The notes: generated by a model not told the origin, from the letters alone. Counted from the stretch's first letter, positions 7,897-16,786 are shown. The stretch is 64,000 bases of DNA from Planctomycetota bacterium (GCA_016191165.1 JACPPF010000162.1:1-64000); one strand, 5' to 3'. Program-made: numbers and translations.

Positions 7897-10371
7897 TCAA
7901 TCCTTGAACACAAACTCGGGCGTGTTCAACAGGGCCCAGAGCAAATCTTCCGTTGCCTGGCGGCGCGGGACGCCTTCAAAGCGGCGCAGGGCATTCTTGC
8001 GTTCGAGTTCGCGCGGGGGGCGGTTGTAGACGAGCAGGTAGAGTTCGTCCACGATTTGCTGGGGCGTCTTTTTGCTCGCGGCCAGCTTGGCGGCGCGGCC
8101 GTCGTCGCTGGTCACCTTGGCGTGGAGGCGCGGGGAATTCATCAGGTGCAAGGCTTGCACGACGGACGTGTCGCTGGTTCGTTCGCAGGGCGGGTCCTGA
8201 TTGGGGTCGGGCCGGCCGAAGCTGTCGAGAAAGACCGATTGCGTGCGTACCGTCCACAGTTCCATGGCGCGCGTTCCGGGCGGGGCGGCGGCGAACGCCT
8301 CGGGCACTCCCGTGATGTCGGTCAGGGCGTCCAGCAGTACCTCGCCGCGCAGGCGTTGGCGATAGTGGCGCGAGTAGTTGCGCAGGTCGCCCACGTTCTG
8401 CTTGCCGGGGATCGACGACAGACCGTAGACGTGGCTGGTCATGATCGTGCGTAAGAGTTTTTTCTGATCGTAGCGCACCTTGACGAAATGCTGGGCCAGG
8501 GCGTCGAGCAGGGGGCCATTGCTGGGCGGATTGGTGGCGCGCATGTCGTCGATCGGCTCGACCAATCCACGGCCCATCAGATCGGCCCAGATACGATTGA
8601 CGGCGACCTTGGCGAAGTACGGGTTGTGGTCGTTGACCACCCAGGCGGCGAGGTGGTGGCGCGGGTCGCCACCCTCACCCCCGACCCCTGTCCCAGAAAG
8701 GGAGGGGAGAGGGAAAAGTGGTTTTGGCAACATGATCTTGCCGCTGTTCGGATGCTTGACAACGCCGGTCGGCGCGGTGAAGAAGACCTCCTCGCTGCCA
8801 GAGATCGGGGCGGAGATGCCGGTGCCCTTGCGGCCCAGCCGGCCGAAGTAGGCGGCAAAGCTGTAAAAGTCGTCCTGGGCGTACACCTCGAATGGGTGAT
8901 GGTGGCATTTCGCGCACTCCAGGCGGATGCCCAGGAATAGCTGGCTAACCAGGGTCGTCAGTTCGTCGGGCTTGCGGCGATCGCGATACATGACGACCGC
9001 GCCATTGCGCCAGGTGCTGCCTTGCGCGGTGAGGATTTCCCTCACGAATTTGTCGTAGGGCTTGTTGGCGCGGAACGAATCGCGCAGGAAGCCATCCAGC
9101 GTGAAGACCGCCTTGATGCCGACATGGTAGGGATTGGGCCGCAGAAGATCGGCCCACTTGTTGGCCCAGTAGTCGCCGTATTCGGGCCGATCGAGCAGGC
9201 GATCGATCAGCTTGATCCGCTTGTCGGACGATGGGTCCGCGAGAAACGCCCGCGTTTCGTCTGGTGTCGGCAGTCGGCCGATCGCATCCAAAAACGCGCG
9301 GCGCTGGAAGGTGGCGTCGCCGCACGGCTGCGATGGCGTGATGCCCAGCCGTTGAAGTTTGGCGTAGACCAGATCGTCAATGAAGTTTTTGCGAGGCAGC
9401 CTGGCATACACCTCGGCCGAGATGCTGCCGGGCATGGGAATGACGATGGTGCAGACGGCGAACTTCTCCATGAACCGCGCCATGATCGCGGCCTCGCCGG
9501 GGAGCGGGCCCGCCTTGACTCGGCCCTGGGCATCGACCGACGCGATGACGCTTTCGTTCGACTGGAACATGGTCAGGTGCGTGACATCCTCGGTGGTCTT
9601 GTCGGAGTAGTGGGCGGTGATGAGAAGCTGCTGGGTGGATTCGTCGCCTCCATCCCCTTTCTTGAACGGGAGCAAAAGGCGTTCGCCGGGTTCAATGGTG
9701 ATGCGTTCCAGCGTCGGCGCGTTGGTGGGCGTACGTGGTATGCCGGATTTGATCCAGCGCAGCAGGGTTTGATAATGCACGTCGTCTTTTTGCAAGCGCC
9801 GACCGCCGCCGTGAGGTACTTCTCCCGTGGGCTTGGTGAGCAGCAAGCTGTTCTGGGGCGAGGCGGGGAAGATGCGCCGGCCGCGCGCTTCCTGAGTGAG
9901 CGCATTGAAATCGAAGTCGGCATCGAAGCCCAGCAGCGAGAGCTGGAAGCCATTCTGCCCGCGTTGCTTACCGTGGCAGGCGCCGGCATTGCAGCCGAAG
10001 CGTGCCATGATCGGCTGCACATCGCGTTCGAAGGTGACCGGCAGATTGGTCTTGCCGTTGACGACCGTGAAGGTGGCACGCGCCTCGAGCTTGCCGACGC
10101 GTGCGACCACGGTTCCGGCGCCATCACCGACCGGCGTGACGACGCCCGCGGGGCTAACCGCAATGACTCCTGGAGTCAGCGACTCGAAACGAGCGGTCCT
10201 GGTGTGATCCATGGACTTGCCCGAACTCGTGGAAGTGACGAGCAACTGTTGGCGAGCCGATTTGCCACGCAAGTTTGCCGTGCCGGGAAAAAGTTGCAGA
10301 TCGTCCGCGCGGGCCAGGGCGGGCGCGACCAGGAAGAGGATCAAACCCAGGATGGCGGATGGCTTGCGCAT
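7897..10371 (-). CDS. DUF1549/DUF1553 exported protein with bacterial Ig-like domain
   Basis: The protein has 824 residues with an N-terminal signal peptide. A Big_2-like domain covers about 25-110 (GVIAVSPAGVVTPVGDGAGTVVARVG). It is followed by a cytochrome-like CNAGACHG motif, DUF1549 (FIDDLVYAKLQRLGI, DYWANKWADLLRPNP) and DUF1553 (NPYFAKVAVNRIWADLMGRGLVEPIDDMR). These proteins are typical of planctomycetes. A role at the cell surface with DUF1501 partners is suspected but not established. A repeat-like insert (8671-8720) encodes about 17 residues rich in Pro and Gly between the two domains. It is followed on the same strand at 5' side by the small exported protein gene. The minus-strand gene order suggests a short operon with 10438-11022. 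Confidence 0.85.
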   Translation of the reverse strand: MRKPSAILGLILFLVAPALARADDLQLFPGTANLRGKSARQQLLVTSTSSGKSMDHTRTARFESLTPGVIAVSPAGVVTPVGDGAGTVVARVGKLEARATFTVVNGKTNLPVTFERDVQPIMARFGCNAGACHGKQRGQNGFQLSLLGFDADFDFNALTQEARGRRIFPASPQNSLLLTKPTGEVPHGGGRRLQKDDVHYQTLLRWIKSGIPRTPTNAPTLERITIEPGERLLLPFKKGDGGDESTQQLLITAHYSDKTTEDVTHLTMFQSNESVIASVDAQGRVKAGPLPGEAAIMARFMEKFAVCTIVIPMPGSISAEVYARLPRKNFIDDLVYAKLQRLGITPSQPCGDATFQRRAFLDAIGRLPTPDETRAFLADPSSDKRIKLIDRLLDRPEYGDYWANKWADLLRPNPYHVGIKAVFTLDGFLRDSFRANKPYDKFVREILTAQGSTWRNGAVVMYRDRRKPDELTTLVSQLFLGIRLECAKCHHHPFEVYAQDDFYSFAAYFGRLGRKGTGISAPISGSEEVFFTAPTGVVKHPNSGKIMLPKPLFPLPSLSGTGVGGEGGDPRHHLAAWVVNDHNPYFAKVAVNRIWADLMGRGLVEPIDDMRATNPPSNGPLLDALAQHFVKVRYDQKKLLRTIMTSHVYGLSSIPGKQNVGDLRNYSRHYRQRLRGEVLLDALTDITGVPEAFAAAPPGTRAMELWTVRTQSVFLDSFGRPDPNQDPPCERTSDTSVVQALHLMNSPRLHAKVTSDDGRAAKLAASKKTPQQIVDELYLLVYNRPPRELERKNALRRFEGVPRRQATEDLLWALLNTPEFVFKD
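8671..8720. repeat. Imperfect palindromic repeat inside the DUF1553 gene
   Basis: ACCCTCACCCCCGACCCCTG is followed after CCCAGAAAG by GGAGGGGAGAGGG, the form of a C-rich/G-rich dispersed repeat commonly scattered in bacterial genomes. It stays in frame and encodes the peptide around FPLPSLSGTGVGGEGG, where other DUF1553 proteins have a short linker. No second copy was found in the window, so its dispersed nature rests on general knowledge. Confidence 0.45.
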
Positions 10372-10437
10372 GGAGGTGTTCTTGGATTGAGAAAGCCCAG
10401 GGGCAGCGTTCCCTGGGCTTTCGGTGGGTAAGCAGAC

Positions 10438-11022
10438 CTACTTTGCGCCGAACGTGCGGCCATTATGGATGACCTGGCCGGAAGCGCGGCGAATCGTCAT
10501 GCGGTCGTCATAGCCGTCACAATGGAAGTCGATCAGGTCGGGAGTAACTTTCACGGTCCACAGAATCGTCACGTCTTTGCCATTGACGTTTGATTTCTCT
10601 ACGAACTTGTACGTGCCGTGCTCGATGGCCTGGGCAGGTTTCTTGTCGAGGAAGGGGGCGATCTTGAGGTCGTCGCGGTTTTGCGGTTTGGCTTCGCCCT
10701 TGGAGAATAGAACGTACCATTCGCCGGAGTTGGAGCGATAGTTGACCCAGCCGTTGGAAGTCCAGGGCAGGTAGATGGCGTAGCGAGTCTTTTGATTGAT
10801 GAGGAAGAGCGATTTGCCGCCCTCATCGTAGCGCCAGATGGCCCAGTCGCCGAAATGAGCGCCGGCGTTTTTCTCCAGCAAGTGAAGTCCGATCGTGTTG
10901 CCCTTTTTTGGATCCTTGTCCTGGGCGACGCGGGCGGGATTTCCCGCGCTCAAAGCGCCGGCGAGAACCAGGCCCGCGAGGGCCGCCGCGCAGATGCCGA
11001 TTCGATGCCATCGCATGAACAT
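10438..11022 (-). CDS. Exported protein of unknown function
   Basis: The protein has 194 residues from the ATG at 11020-11022, which follows AGGAGG at 5-base spacing. A signal peptide (MRWHRIGICAAALAGLVLAG) precedes a mature region without known motifs. That region is rich in aromatic residues and beta-strand patterns (GDWAIWRYDEGG, YAIYLPWTSNGWVNYRS, DFHCDGYDDRMTIRR). I do not recognise a family. It lies 66 bases upstream of the DUF1553 gene on the same strand and could be co-transcribed with it. Two other ATGs near the start make the first residues uncertain by two positions. Confidence 0.6.
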   Translation of the reverse strand: MFMRWHRIGICAAALAGLVLAGALSAGNPARVAQDKDPKKGNTIGLHLLEKNAGAHFGDWAIWRYDEGGKSLFLINQKTRYAIYLPWTSNGWVNYRSNSGEWYVLFSKGEAKPQNRDDLKIAPFLDKKPAQAIEHGTYKFVEKSNVNGKDVTILWTVKVTPDLIDFHCDGYDDRMTIRRASGQVIHNGRTFGAK

Positions 11023-11075
11023 GTTCGCCTCCTGGGTAGGAACACGCCGCGTGCGGCGTAGTGTTCGCATGGCGT

Positions 11076-11100
11076 GCCGCGAACGCTAAGCCGCAAGCAG
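11076..11100. repeat. Dispersed repeat, copy 1 (core GAACGCTAAGCCGCAAGC)
   Basis: The core GAACGCTAAGCCGCAAGC recurs at 36545-36570 and, as two inverted arms, at 47941-48017. This copy lies between the small exported protein and the oxidoreductase gene and has only one arm. Confidence 0.6.
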
Positions 11101-11113
11101 CAATCCGTTTTCC

Positions 11114-12589
11114 TTAGAACCGCGCAGGCACGACGAAGCCTTTACGGTATTCGCGGGTCAACATGGCGTTGGCGGCGCGGTCGTCGCCGAAGGTTTCGTT
11201 GCGGACATCCACGTTGAGCCGCCGGCCGATGGTGAGCATCGCCGAATCGAGCGCCACGTTATTGCCGCGCAGGTGAGCGATCGTGCGCGTCAACGTCTCG
11301 TTGGCCTCGCGGTTTTCGCCAAGGGCGCCGTTGCGGCGATCGAAGGCGACCTGTCGGCCCAGACGATAGCTGATGTTGGCGAGGTGGCACAGGGCGCTGG
11401 AGAGGTGCCCTTCGAGGACTTCGCCGTGGAGATCCTGACGTCGGCCCGAACGGATGGCGCGGACGAAGTTGCCGTAATGATCCCCGCCGCCCGTGAACCG
11501 CCGCAACTCGCGGTTGTTGTTGTCAAAGGCGATGGCGGTGCTGTAGTTGACGAAGGCGACGTAGCCGTTGGCGCAGTGGAAGATGTTGCCAATCGATGCG
11601 CCGCGATACGGGTCGGTGCGCAAACCGCGAACCTCGAAGATCAGGTCGGCGTTGCCATAGTCGAAGACGCAAAGCTGAGTGTTGGGGGTTTCGCCGTCAT
11701 CGGTGTAGCCGAAGCGTCCGCCGAGGCTGATGGCGCTGCGCGCGAGTTCGGATTTGCCAAGGCCCCAGCGGGCGACGTCCATTTGATGGATACCCTGGTT
11801 GCCGAGGTCGCCGTTGCCGTACTCCCAGATCCAGTGCCAGTCATAATGAACGGTGCCGAAACGGCCGTTGCGATGAGGCGGGCGATTGGCGGCAGGCCCG
11901 CACCAGAGATCGTAGTTCATGGTCGCCGGCGGGCGCTGGTTGCCGTTGCAACGTCCGATGCTGCCGCGTGGTTTGTAACAAAGGCCGCGGGCGACCGTAC
12001 AGGCGCCGAGTTGACCGGAGCGGATGTACTCGATGGCCTGGCGAATCCCCGGTTGGCTGCGAATCTGCGTGCCGGCCTGGCAGATCTTGTTGTAATGACG
12101 CGACGCTTCGACCAGACGGCGGCCTTCCCAGACATTGTGGCTCACCGGCTTTTCGACGTAAACATGCTTACCCGCCTGCATCGCCCAGATGCCGGCGAGC
12201 GAATGCCAGTGGTTCGGCGTGGCGACCGTGACGATATGGATGTCCTTGTTGTCCATGATGCGGCGAAGATCGCCGACGACAACCGGGGCCGCGCCGCCTT
12301 GCGCCTTTTGAGCCAATGTGACTGCGCTCGCGGTGACGGCGGTATCGACATCGCACAGATGGGTGACCCGGCAATTATGCCGACCTGCCAGGCCGGAGAT
12401 GTGATCGCGCCCCCGGCCACGCACGCCAATCACCGCGACATTGAGTCGTTCGTTGGCGCCACGCGGATTCGGCTGCGCCGGCCGCGGTTGCTGGCCGGCC
12501 TCGGCGTCGTCGGCAAAATATCCGGCGGCGACTAGCGACGCCAGGCCGACGGATTGCTGGATGAACTCACGACGTTCAAGAAATCGCAT
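11114..12589 (-). CDS. Gfo/Idh/MocA family oxidoreductase, Tat-exported
   Basis: The protein has 491 residues from the ATG at 12587-12589 and starts MRFLERREFIQQSVGLASLV, a Tat-like signal with RR. The NAD(P)-binding Rossmann region follows (LNVAVIGVRGRGRDHISGLAG), then HIVTVATPNHWHSLAGIWAM and HVYVEKPVSHNVWEGR, in which EKP carries the conserved lysine of this family. GDLGNQGIHQMDVARWGLG follows further on. These enzymes oxidise or reduce sugars and related compounds. Exported versions are abundant in planctomycetes, but the substrate cannot be told from sequence. Upstream frame extension to 12661 lacks a leader and is unlikely. It is a single gene with about 90-200 base gaps on each side. 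Confidence 0.85.
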   Translation of the reverse strand: MRFLERREFIQQSVGLASLVAAGYFADDAEAGQQPRPAQPNPRGANERLNVAVIGVRGRGRDHISGLAGRHNCRVTHLCDVDTAVTASAVTLAQKAQGGAAPVVVGDLRRIMDNKDIHIVTVATPNHWHSLAGIWAMQAGKHVYVEKPVSHNVWEGRRLVEASRHYNKICQAGTQIRSQPGIRQAIEYIRSGQLGACTVARGLCYKPRGSIGRCNGNQRPPATMNYDLWCGPAANRPPHRNGRFGTVHYDWHWIWEYGNGDLGNQGIHQMDVARWGLGKSELARSAISLGGRFGYTDDGETPNTQLCVFDYGNADLIFEVRGLRTDPYRGASIGNIFHCANGYVAFVNYSTAIAFDNNNRELRRFTGGGDHYGNFVRAIRSGRRQDLHGEVLEGHLSSALCHLANISYRLGRQVAFDRRNGALGENREANETLTRTIAHLRGNNVALDSAMLTIGRRLNVDVRNETFGDDRAANAMLTREYRKGFVVPARF

Positions 12590-12797
12590 GGTTGGCTCCC
12601 GGAGACTCTGGATGGCGCCTCGTCGGTGGAGAGGAGACGCGGAATCAGCGCTTCCTAACAATCTAGCCGCGAGTATGGGGGGGCGTCAATCGAAAAACAG
12701 CTTTGTGCGCGAAACGGGCTGCTTGCCTTGCCATGCTTTGAGCGTTTGCGATTCCGTCGACGGCCGATCCTGAATCGGCATGACGGACTCTCGTGGA

Positions 12798-13232
12798 TCA
12801 GTCTTCCACGATCACGTAGCGATGTTTTTGCCCCAGTAAACAAACCACATCGCGCGGCCGATCGACGATGGCGGCGAACAAGTTGGTGATGTCGCGGCCG
12901 AGGACGCTCATGTCGAGCGCCGCCGGGTCGGTGAAGGCGGCGAATTCGCCATGAAGGGAAACCGACGTGCCATCGGATCGCTTCATTCGGATTGACGTGC
13001 CAAGTATTACTGACGCGACTGCGCCGCCGACGCCTTCGAGTTGGTTAATGGCCGGCCCCACTTGAAATCCCAATTCGCGTAGGACACTGGCGCTGAAAAC
13101 AGTCCGGTCGGCACCACAATCGACGAGAAAAAGCACCGGCACCCAAGTCCCGTCGGTGGATTTCGCTTCTGTCAAAAGCACGGGTCGAACCACGCCATCG
13201 TCACAGATTCGCCATGAACCGTCAACTCGCAT
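12798..13232 (-). CDS. Retropepsin-like aspartic protease
   Basis: The protein has 144 residues. VLFLVDCGADRTVFSASVLRELGF carries the single aspartic protease motif (here DCGA instead of the usual DTGA or DSGA), followed by GVGGAVASVILGTSIRM and LDMSVLGRDITNLFAAIVD, the flap and second hydrophobic-G region. Such single-domain proteins act as dimers. The ATG lies inside the end of the upstream DUF5678-like gene, with an 11-base overlap, so the two are translationally coupled. Cys in place of Thr or Ser next to the catalytic Asp is unusual. No signal peptide is seen, so it is likely cytoplasmic. Confidence 0.75.
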   Translation of the reverse strand: MRVDGSWRICDDGVVRPVLLTEAKSTDGTWVPVLFLVDCGADRTVFSASVLRELGFQVGPAINQLEGVGGAVASVILGTSIRMKRSDGTSVSLHGEFAAFTDPAALDMSVLGRDITNLFAAIVDRPRDVVCLLGQKHRYVIVED

Positions 13233-13515
13233 AAATTCGCGCCGTTTTTGTCTTCGGAATATATCGGATCAGCCTCCCGTCGTCCTCCGGATGCACGGAT
13301 TTTGCCCAGGTGAGAGCCTCCTCGACGGTGTCGGCCACAAAAAGTTCCTGGCCGGCAATGCAAATGTGTTTGCCGCGATGGCTGAAAACCTCTGCGGCAT
13401 GGGCTTCCAGCCAGGCGTAGTTTCGGTCAAACTTGGCGAACCGCTCGCGTGACTTGGCGTTTTCAACGGGATCGGTTTCTTCGGTGATCGTAATCTTGGG
13501 TGCGATTGGTTTCAT
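13222..13515 (-). CDS. DUF5678-like small protein, partner of the retropepsin
   Basis: The protein has 97 residues from the ATG at 13513-13515, which follows GGAGG with 7-base spacing. RNYAWLEAHAAEVFSHRGKH, CIAGQELFVADTVEEALTWA and DGRLIRYIPKTKTARIYAS match the pattern I know from DUF5678 proteins, small proteins of unknown function. It overlaps the retropepsin gene by 11 bases. I recall such pairs from cyanobacteria and planctomycetes, so a functional link (substrate, chaperone or antitoxin-like partner) is plausible, but this is inference. Confidence 0.65.
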   Translation of the reverse strand: MKPIAPKITITEETDPVENAKSRERFAKFDRNYAWLEAHAAEVFSHRGKHICIAGQELFVADTVEEALTWAKSVHPEDDGRLIRYIPKTKTARIYAS

Positions 13516-13587
13516 GGTTAGGCCTCCGCTTGGTCCTTGCCATTCTACCACAAAAGTTTGGACAGTTTCGGCGCCAAACCGGGCGCC

Positions 13588-13872
13588 CTATTCCAATCGA
13601 TTCGACCAGACGATCCAGCCCAGGACGCCGAAGCCGATGCCGCTGGCGATCAGCCCGATGCAGCCGCCAATCAGCCAGAACCAACCTGGTTGATTCGCGT
13701 GTCCCGAATTGCCGATGCCGACAGCAAACGCGATGAGCCCGCAAATACCGACCGCGCGCGAGCCGAGCACTGGCAGACAGCCCAGCATCTGTCGGATGTT
13801 GTGCGCGATCGTCGACTCTTCCTTGCGAATGTCCGGATCGGCGGAAGGCTTTTCGTCGCGGTAGTCCGCCAT
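13588..13872 (-). CDS. Small membrane protein, unknown function
   Basis: The protein has 94 residues with a polar N-terminus (MADYRDEKPSADPDIRKEES) and two predicted membrane helices (about 38-54 and 65-90, LIGGCIGLIASGIGFGVLGW). No family is recognised. It starts one base after the stop of the upstream sugar dehydrogenase-cytochrome gene (13874), which suggests co-transcription with that gene. Confidence 0.6.
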   Translation of the reverse strand: MADYRDEKPSADPDIRKEESTIAHNIRQMLGCLPVLGSRAVGICGLIAFAVGIGNSGHANQPGWFWLIGGCIGLIASGIGFGVLGWIVWSNRLE

Positions 13873-13873
13873 C

Positions 13874-16267
13874 TTATTTCAGCCCCTTGATCCATTCACC
13901 CACGATGCGCACCGCTTGCTCGTCAATGACGCGCGAGCCAATATGTGGCATTCGGCCCAGGCCGGTCATGTTCATGCGTTTGAGCAGGATCGATTGTTCG
14001 GGATGCCCGGGGACGAGCAGCTTGGCGCCGGCGATCTTGAAGTTGCCATGCGCGGGCGGGACGTTGACGATGCCCAGGTCCTTGAGCGGCAGATCGACGA
14101 CCAGCTTGAACTCCGCGTTGCCGCCGCCCCATTTGATGTGGCAATGGCTGCAATTGGAATGCAGGTAGGAGCGAGCTCGGACATCGATCGGCAACTTCTC
14201 GTTGTTGAAGTCAGCGAGCTTCGGCAGCTGCTCGGGTCTCTTCGGCAGCTTCTTGGTGAAAATGCCGATGTGCTCCAGCGTGGCCAGTTGATTGGCGATG
14301 GCGCCGGCCGCCCCGCCCTTGGCGGTGGGGCTCGCGGGGTAGTAGTGGAAGCGGTTCATCTGCATCGTGCTGACACCCAGCGCGAACTTCGCGGCGTTGG
14401 TATGGCACAGCGTACATTCGGCCCGGCTGGGGAAGCGGTAGTTTTGCTCGACCATCTTGTTGCCGACCTTGATCGTTAGTTTTTTGTCGAGACCCTTTTC
14501 ATCGAGAAGTTCGGCATCGGTCTGGGCGTCGTTCCAGACGTAGGTGTAGCCTCGCCAGTACTGGTCGCCGTATTCTTGCGTGCCGGGGAATTGCTGGAAG
14601 TGGAGAATACGCGTCTCCAGCCGTTTGCGGCTCTTGGGATTGCCGCGTTCCATGTCCATGGAGAAAGTTTTCACCAGCACCGTGCCATCGGGGAAGCGCC
14701 AGCCGGGAGGCGCGCCGGGGGACGGTTGCGGATAGGTGATTTCATCGAAGCCGATCTGCCCGTTGCCGGGGATGGCGAGGAAGCGTTCCTTGACGGCATG
14801 ATCGCCCCAGAGTTGGGCGTTGACGGAATAGGGGATGACGCCGGGGGCGATCTTGTGATTCTTCGTCGATGAGAAGATTCCCGTCTCGGACAGTTTGCGA
14901 GGAAACGCTGCTTGCGGTTTCGCGGCCGGCGCTTTCACGAGTTGATGAATCCCGCCGCCGGTGAAATCGACGAAGTAGAGTTCGCCGGCCGCGTCCTCGG
15001 CCCAGGTGACGATGCGGTAGGTGGTGCGGGCGATTTCGCGGTGAACGATGGTCGGCACGAGGCGCTCGAACGGCTTGCCTCCGCGCTTGATTACTTCAGG
15101 CGCCAGTTTTCGCTGATACATCCAGATGCGCCCGGTGTCGAAATCTCCGTAAATATAGGAAGTCGCCAAGCCGCCAAGGTCGGCAAGACGCTTGCCGCGA
15201 TAAACAAATCCGCCGGTGATCGAGCGGAAATCGCTGTGTGGATGCTCGACGACGGGGTTGAGGATCGGGGTTGGACCTTTCTTGCGATCGGGCCGGAACG
15301 GATGCGTGCCTTCCTTGACGGACCAGCCGTAGTTGCCGCCTTTTTCGATCTTGTAGACCATCTCCCAGAGGTCCTGGCCGACTTCGCCGCCCCAGAGATC
15401 GCCGGTCCTGCGGTCGAAGCTGAAGCGCCACAGTTGCCGCAGGCCGTAGGCGTAGACTTCGGGTCGGGCGCCGGGCATTTTGACGAAAGGGTTGTCCTTG
15501 GGGATCGAGTAATTCCCGCTCCCTGACGGTCGCGGCTCGTTGACATGATCCACGTCGATGCGCAGGAGTTTGGCGAAGATGCTGGAGAGATTTTGGCCGA
15601 TGTCAAGCTGGTCGCCGATGCCGGAGCCGTCGCCGGTGACGATGTAGAGGTAGTCATCGGGGCCGAACTTGAGGCAGCCGCCGTTGTGCCCGCCGTTGGG
15701 CCATTCGAAGATGATCTTTTCGGACTTGCGGTCGGCGACGGGCGGCTCGCCCTTGACGGTGAAGCGCGACACGCGCGTTCCTCTCGGCAAGCCTTCCTTG
15801 GACCCGTCGGGAATCCAGGTCACGTACATGTAGCCGTTCTTCGCGAATTTGGGATGAAACGTGAACGCGTAGATCGTTTGCTTCTTGCCAGCGCCGTCTT
15901 TGAGTTCCAGCGCGAGGTCGGACTTTTTCACATCCTTCTTGTTGAGGAACGAGTAGATTTTCCCCATGCGCTCGGCAACGAACAGGCGGTTTGTCCCGGG
16001 CGCATAGGTCATATCGAGCGGCTCGTCAAATTTGGGCAGCGTCGGAAACGCCGGCTCGGTCTTGTACGGCGGCGGGGGTTCGGGAGAGCCGACGACCTTG
16101 GAAGTAGTCCACGGCACGCGCTTCTCGATGCCATACGCCTTGCGGAGAGGCAAAGGCCCGCCGGACGACTTCTTGACGCCCGGACCGGCCTGTTCCGCTG
16201 GAGTGGAAAAAACAAACGCGAACAGGCCAAAGGCCAAAAATGGAGCGAAATATAAACAACGGCGCAT
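13874..16267 (-). CDS. PQQ-type sugar dehydrogenase fused to a di-haem cytochrome c region
   Basis: The protein has 797 residues with a signal peptide (residues 1-24). Residues about 60-430 form a glucose/sorbosone dehydrogenase-type propeller (LDMTYAPGTNRLFVAERMG, FTFHPKFAKNGYMYVTW, NGGHNGGCLKFGPDDYLYI, GGNYGWSVKEG). The C-terminal part has two haem motifs, CTLCH and CSHCH, and resembles planctomycete c-type cytochrome regions. A role in periplasmic sugar oxidation with transfer of electrons to haem is the likely reading. NEPRPSGSG in the propeller is encoded by a dispersed repeat (15513-15543) and looks like an insert in a loop. It is upstream of the small membrane protein gene. Confidence 0.8.
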   Translation of the reverse strand: MRRCLYFAPFLAFGLFAFVFSTPAEQAGPGVKKSSGGPLPLRKAYGIEKRVPWTTSKVVGSPEPPPPYKTEPAFPTLPKFDEPLDMTYAPGTNRLFVAERMGKIYSFLNKKDVKKSDLALELKDGAGKKQTIYAFTFHPKFAKNGYMYVTWIPDGSKEGLPRGTRVSRFTVKGEPPVADRKSEKIIFEWPNGGHNGGCLKFGPDDYLYIVTGDGSGIGDQLDIGQNLSSIFAKLLRIDVDHVNEPRPSGSGNYSIPKDNPFVKMPGARPEVYAYGLRQLWRFSFDRRTGDLWGGEVGQDLWEMVYKIEKGGNYGWSVKEGTHPFRPDRKKGPTPILNPVVEHPHSDFRSITGGFVYRGKRLADLGGLATSYIYGDFDTGRIWMYQRKLAPEVIKRGGKPFERLVPTIVHREIARTTYRIVTWAEDAAGELYFVDFTGGGIHQLVKAPAAKPQAAFPRKLSETGIFSSTKNHKIAPGVIPYSVNAQLWGDHAVKERFLAIPGNGQIGFDEITYPQPSPGAPPGWRFPDGTVLVKTFSMDMERGNPKSRKRLETRILHFQQFPGTQEYGDQYWRGYTYVWNDAQTDAELLDEKGLDKKLTIKVGNKMVEQNYRFPSRAECTLCHTNAAKFALGVSTMQMNRFHYYPASPTAKGGAAGAIANQLATLEHIGIFTKKLPKRPEQLPKLADFNNEKLPIDVRARSYLHSNCSHCHIKWGGGNAEFKLVVDLPLKDLGIVNVPPAHGNFKIAGAKLLVPGHPEQSILLKRMNMTGLGRMPHIGSRVIDEQAVRIVGEWIKGLK
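15513..15543. repeat. Dispersed repeat copy inside the sugar dehydrogenase gene
   Basis: CCCGCTCCCTGACGGTCGCGG, here in frame, encodes NEPRPSGSG on the minus strand. It differs by one base from the right arm of two large repeat copies at 19941-20081 and 56629-56762. That arm reads CCCTTACGGTCGCGGC in the copy at 56.7 kb. Confidence 0.6.
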
Positions 16268-16470
16268 AGTGAGAGTCTCCCGAAAATGGACAACGGCATA
16301 CTCTCATCAAACGAATTTCGGCGGCGAAATGCAAGAACATTTCCGCGTAAGCCGCGAGCGTTTCGGTGCATCCGAAGGGATGGTCACCCCGGTGCGTCTA
16401 GCTCGACGAGGCGAAACAGGAGCGCCAGTTTCTTGCGGCAAGCGTGATCGTCCAGGCTGAGGGCGCCGGA

Positions 16471-16779
16471 CTATATTTCAGCATGACCGGGGTCGTCATC
16501 GAGTGGCTTGGCAACGACCTGCAAACCCAACGCTCGAACATCGCCAACGCGAACGCGGGCTATCCGCGAGCCCTTTTCAAGACTCCCGCCGACTAACGCA
16601 AGAAGGCGCGATGGACCGGTAATTCCACCGCGTGTCACCGATACGCCGGACTCACTCCTGTCATGCCGCAGTTGAAAGTTGGCGCTGGTGATTCGAGGGC
16701 CAGGCGCCTGCCACCAGCTGCCGCCTGGGATGTGACGCAGAAGAAATTCGTCGGCGGCGATGTCATCCGTGGCAGCCAT
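16471..16779 (-). CDS. Conserved hypothetical protein, second gene of a two-gene module
   Basis: The protein has 102 residues from ATG at 16777-16779. ADEFLLRHIPGGSWW, GPRITSANFQLR, ESGVSVTRGGITGPSRLLAL and VVAKPLDDDPGHAEI are reminiscent of small conserved hypothetical proteins in which a polar LLR(R/H)I opening is followed by a GxSV region. No biochemical function is known to me. It starts 7 bases after the stop of the WDGYGA-type gene and is certainly co-transcribed with it. No good ribosome site precedes the ATG, so coupling to the upstream gene is likely. Confidence 0.6.
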   Translation of the reverse strand: MAATDDIAADEFLLRHIPGGSWWQAPGPRITSANFQLRHDRSESGVSVTRGGITGPSRLLALVGGSLEKGSRIARVRVGDVRALGLQVVAKPLDDDPGHAEI

Positions 16780-16786
16780 GTTTTTG

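Noticed and set aside
9022-10431. Long plus-strand reading frame of 469 codons antisense to the DUF1553 gene
   Set aside because: No family motifs, Arg/Gly/Asp-rich composition typical of GC-rich antisense frames, and the minus-strand frame has clear DUF1549/DUF1553 domains.
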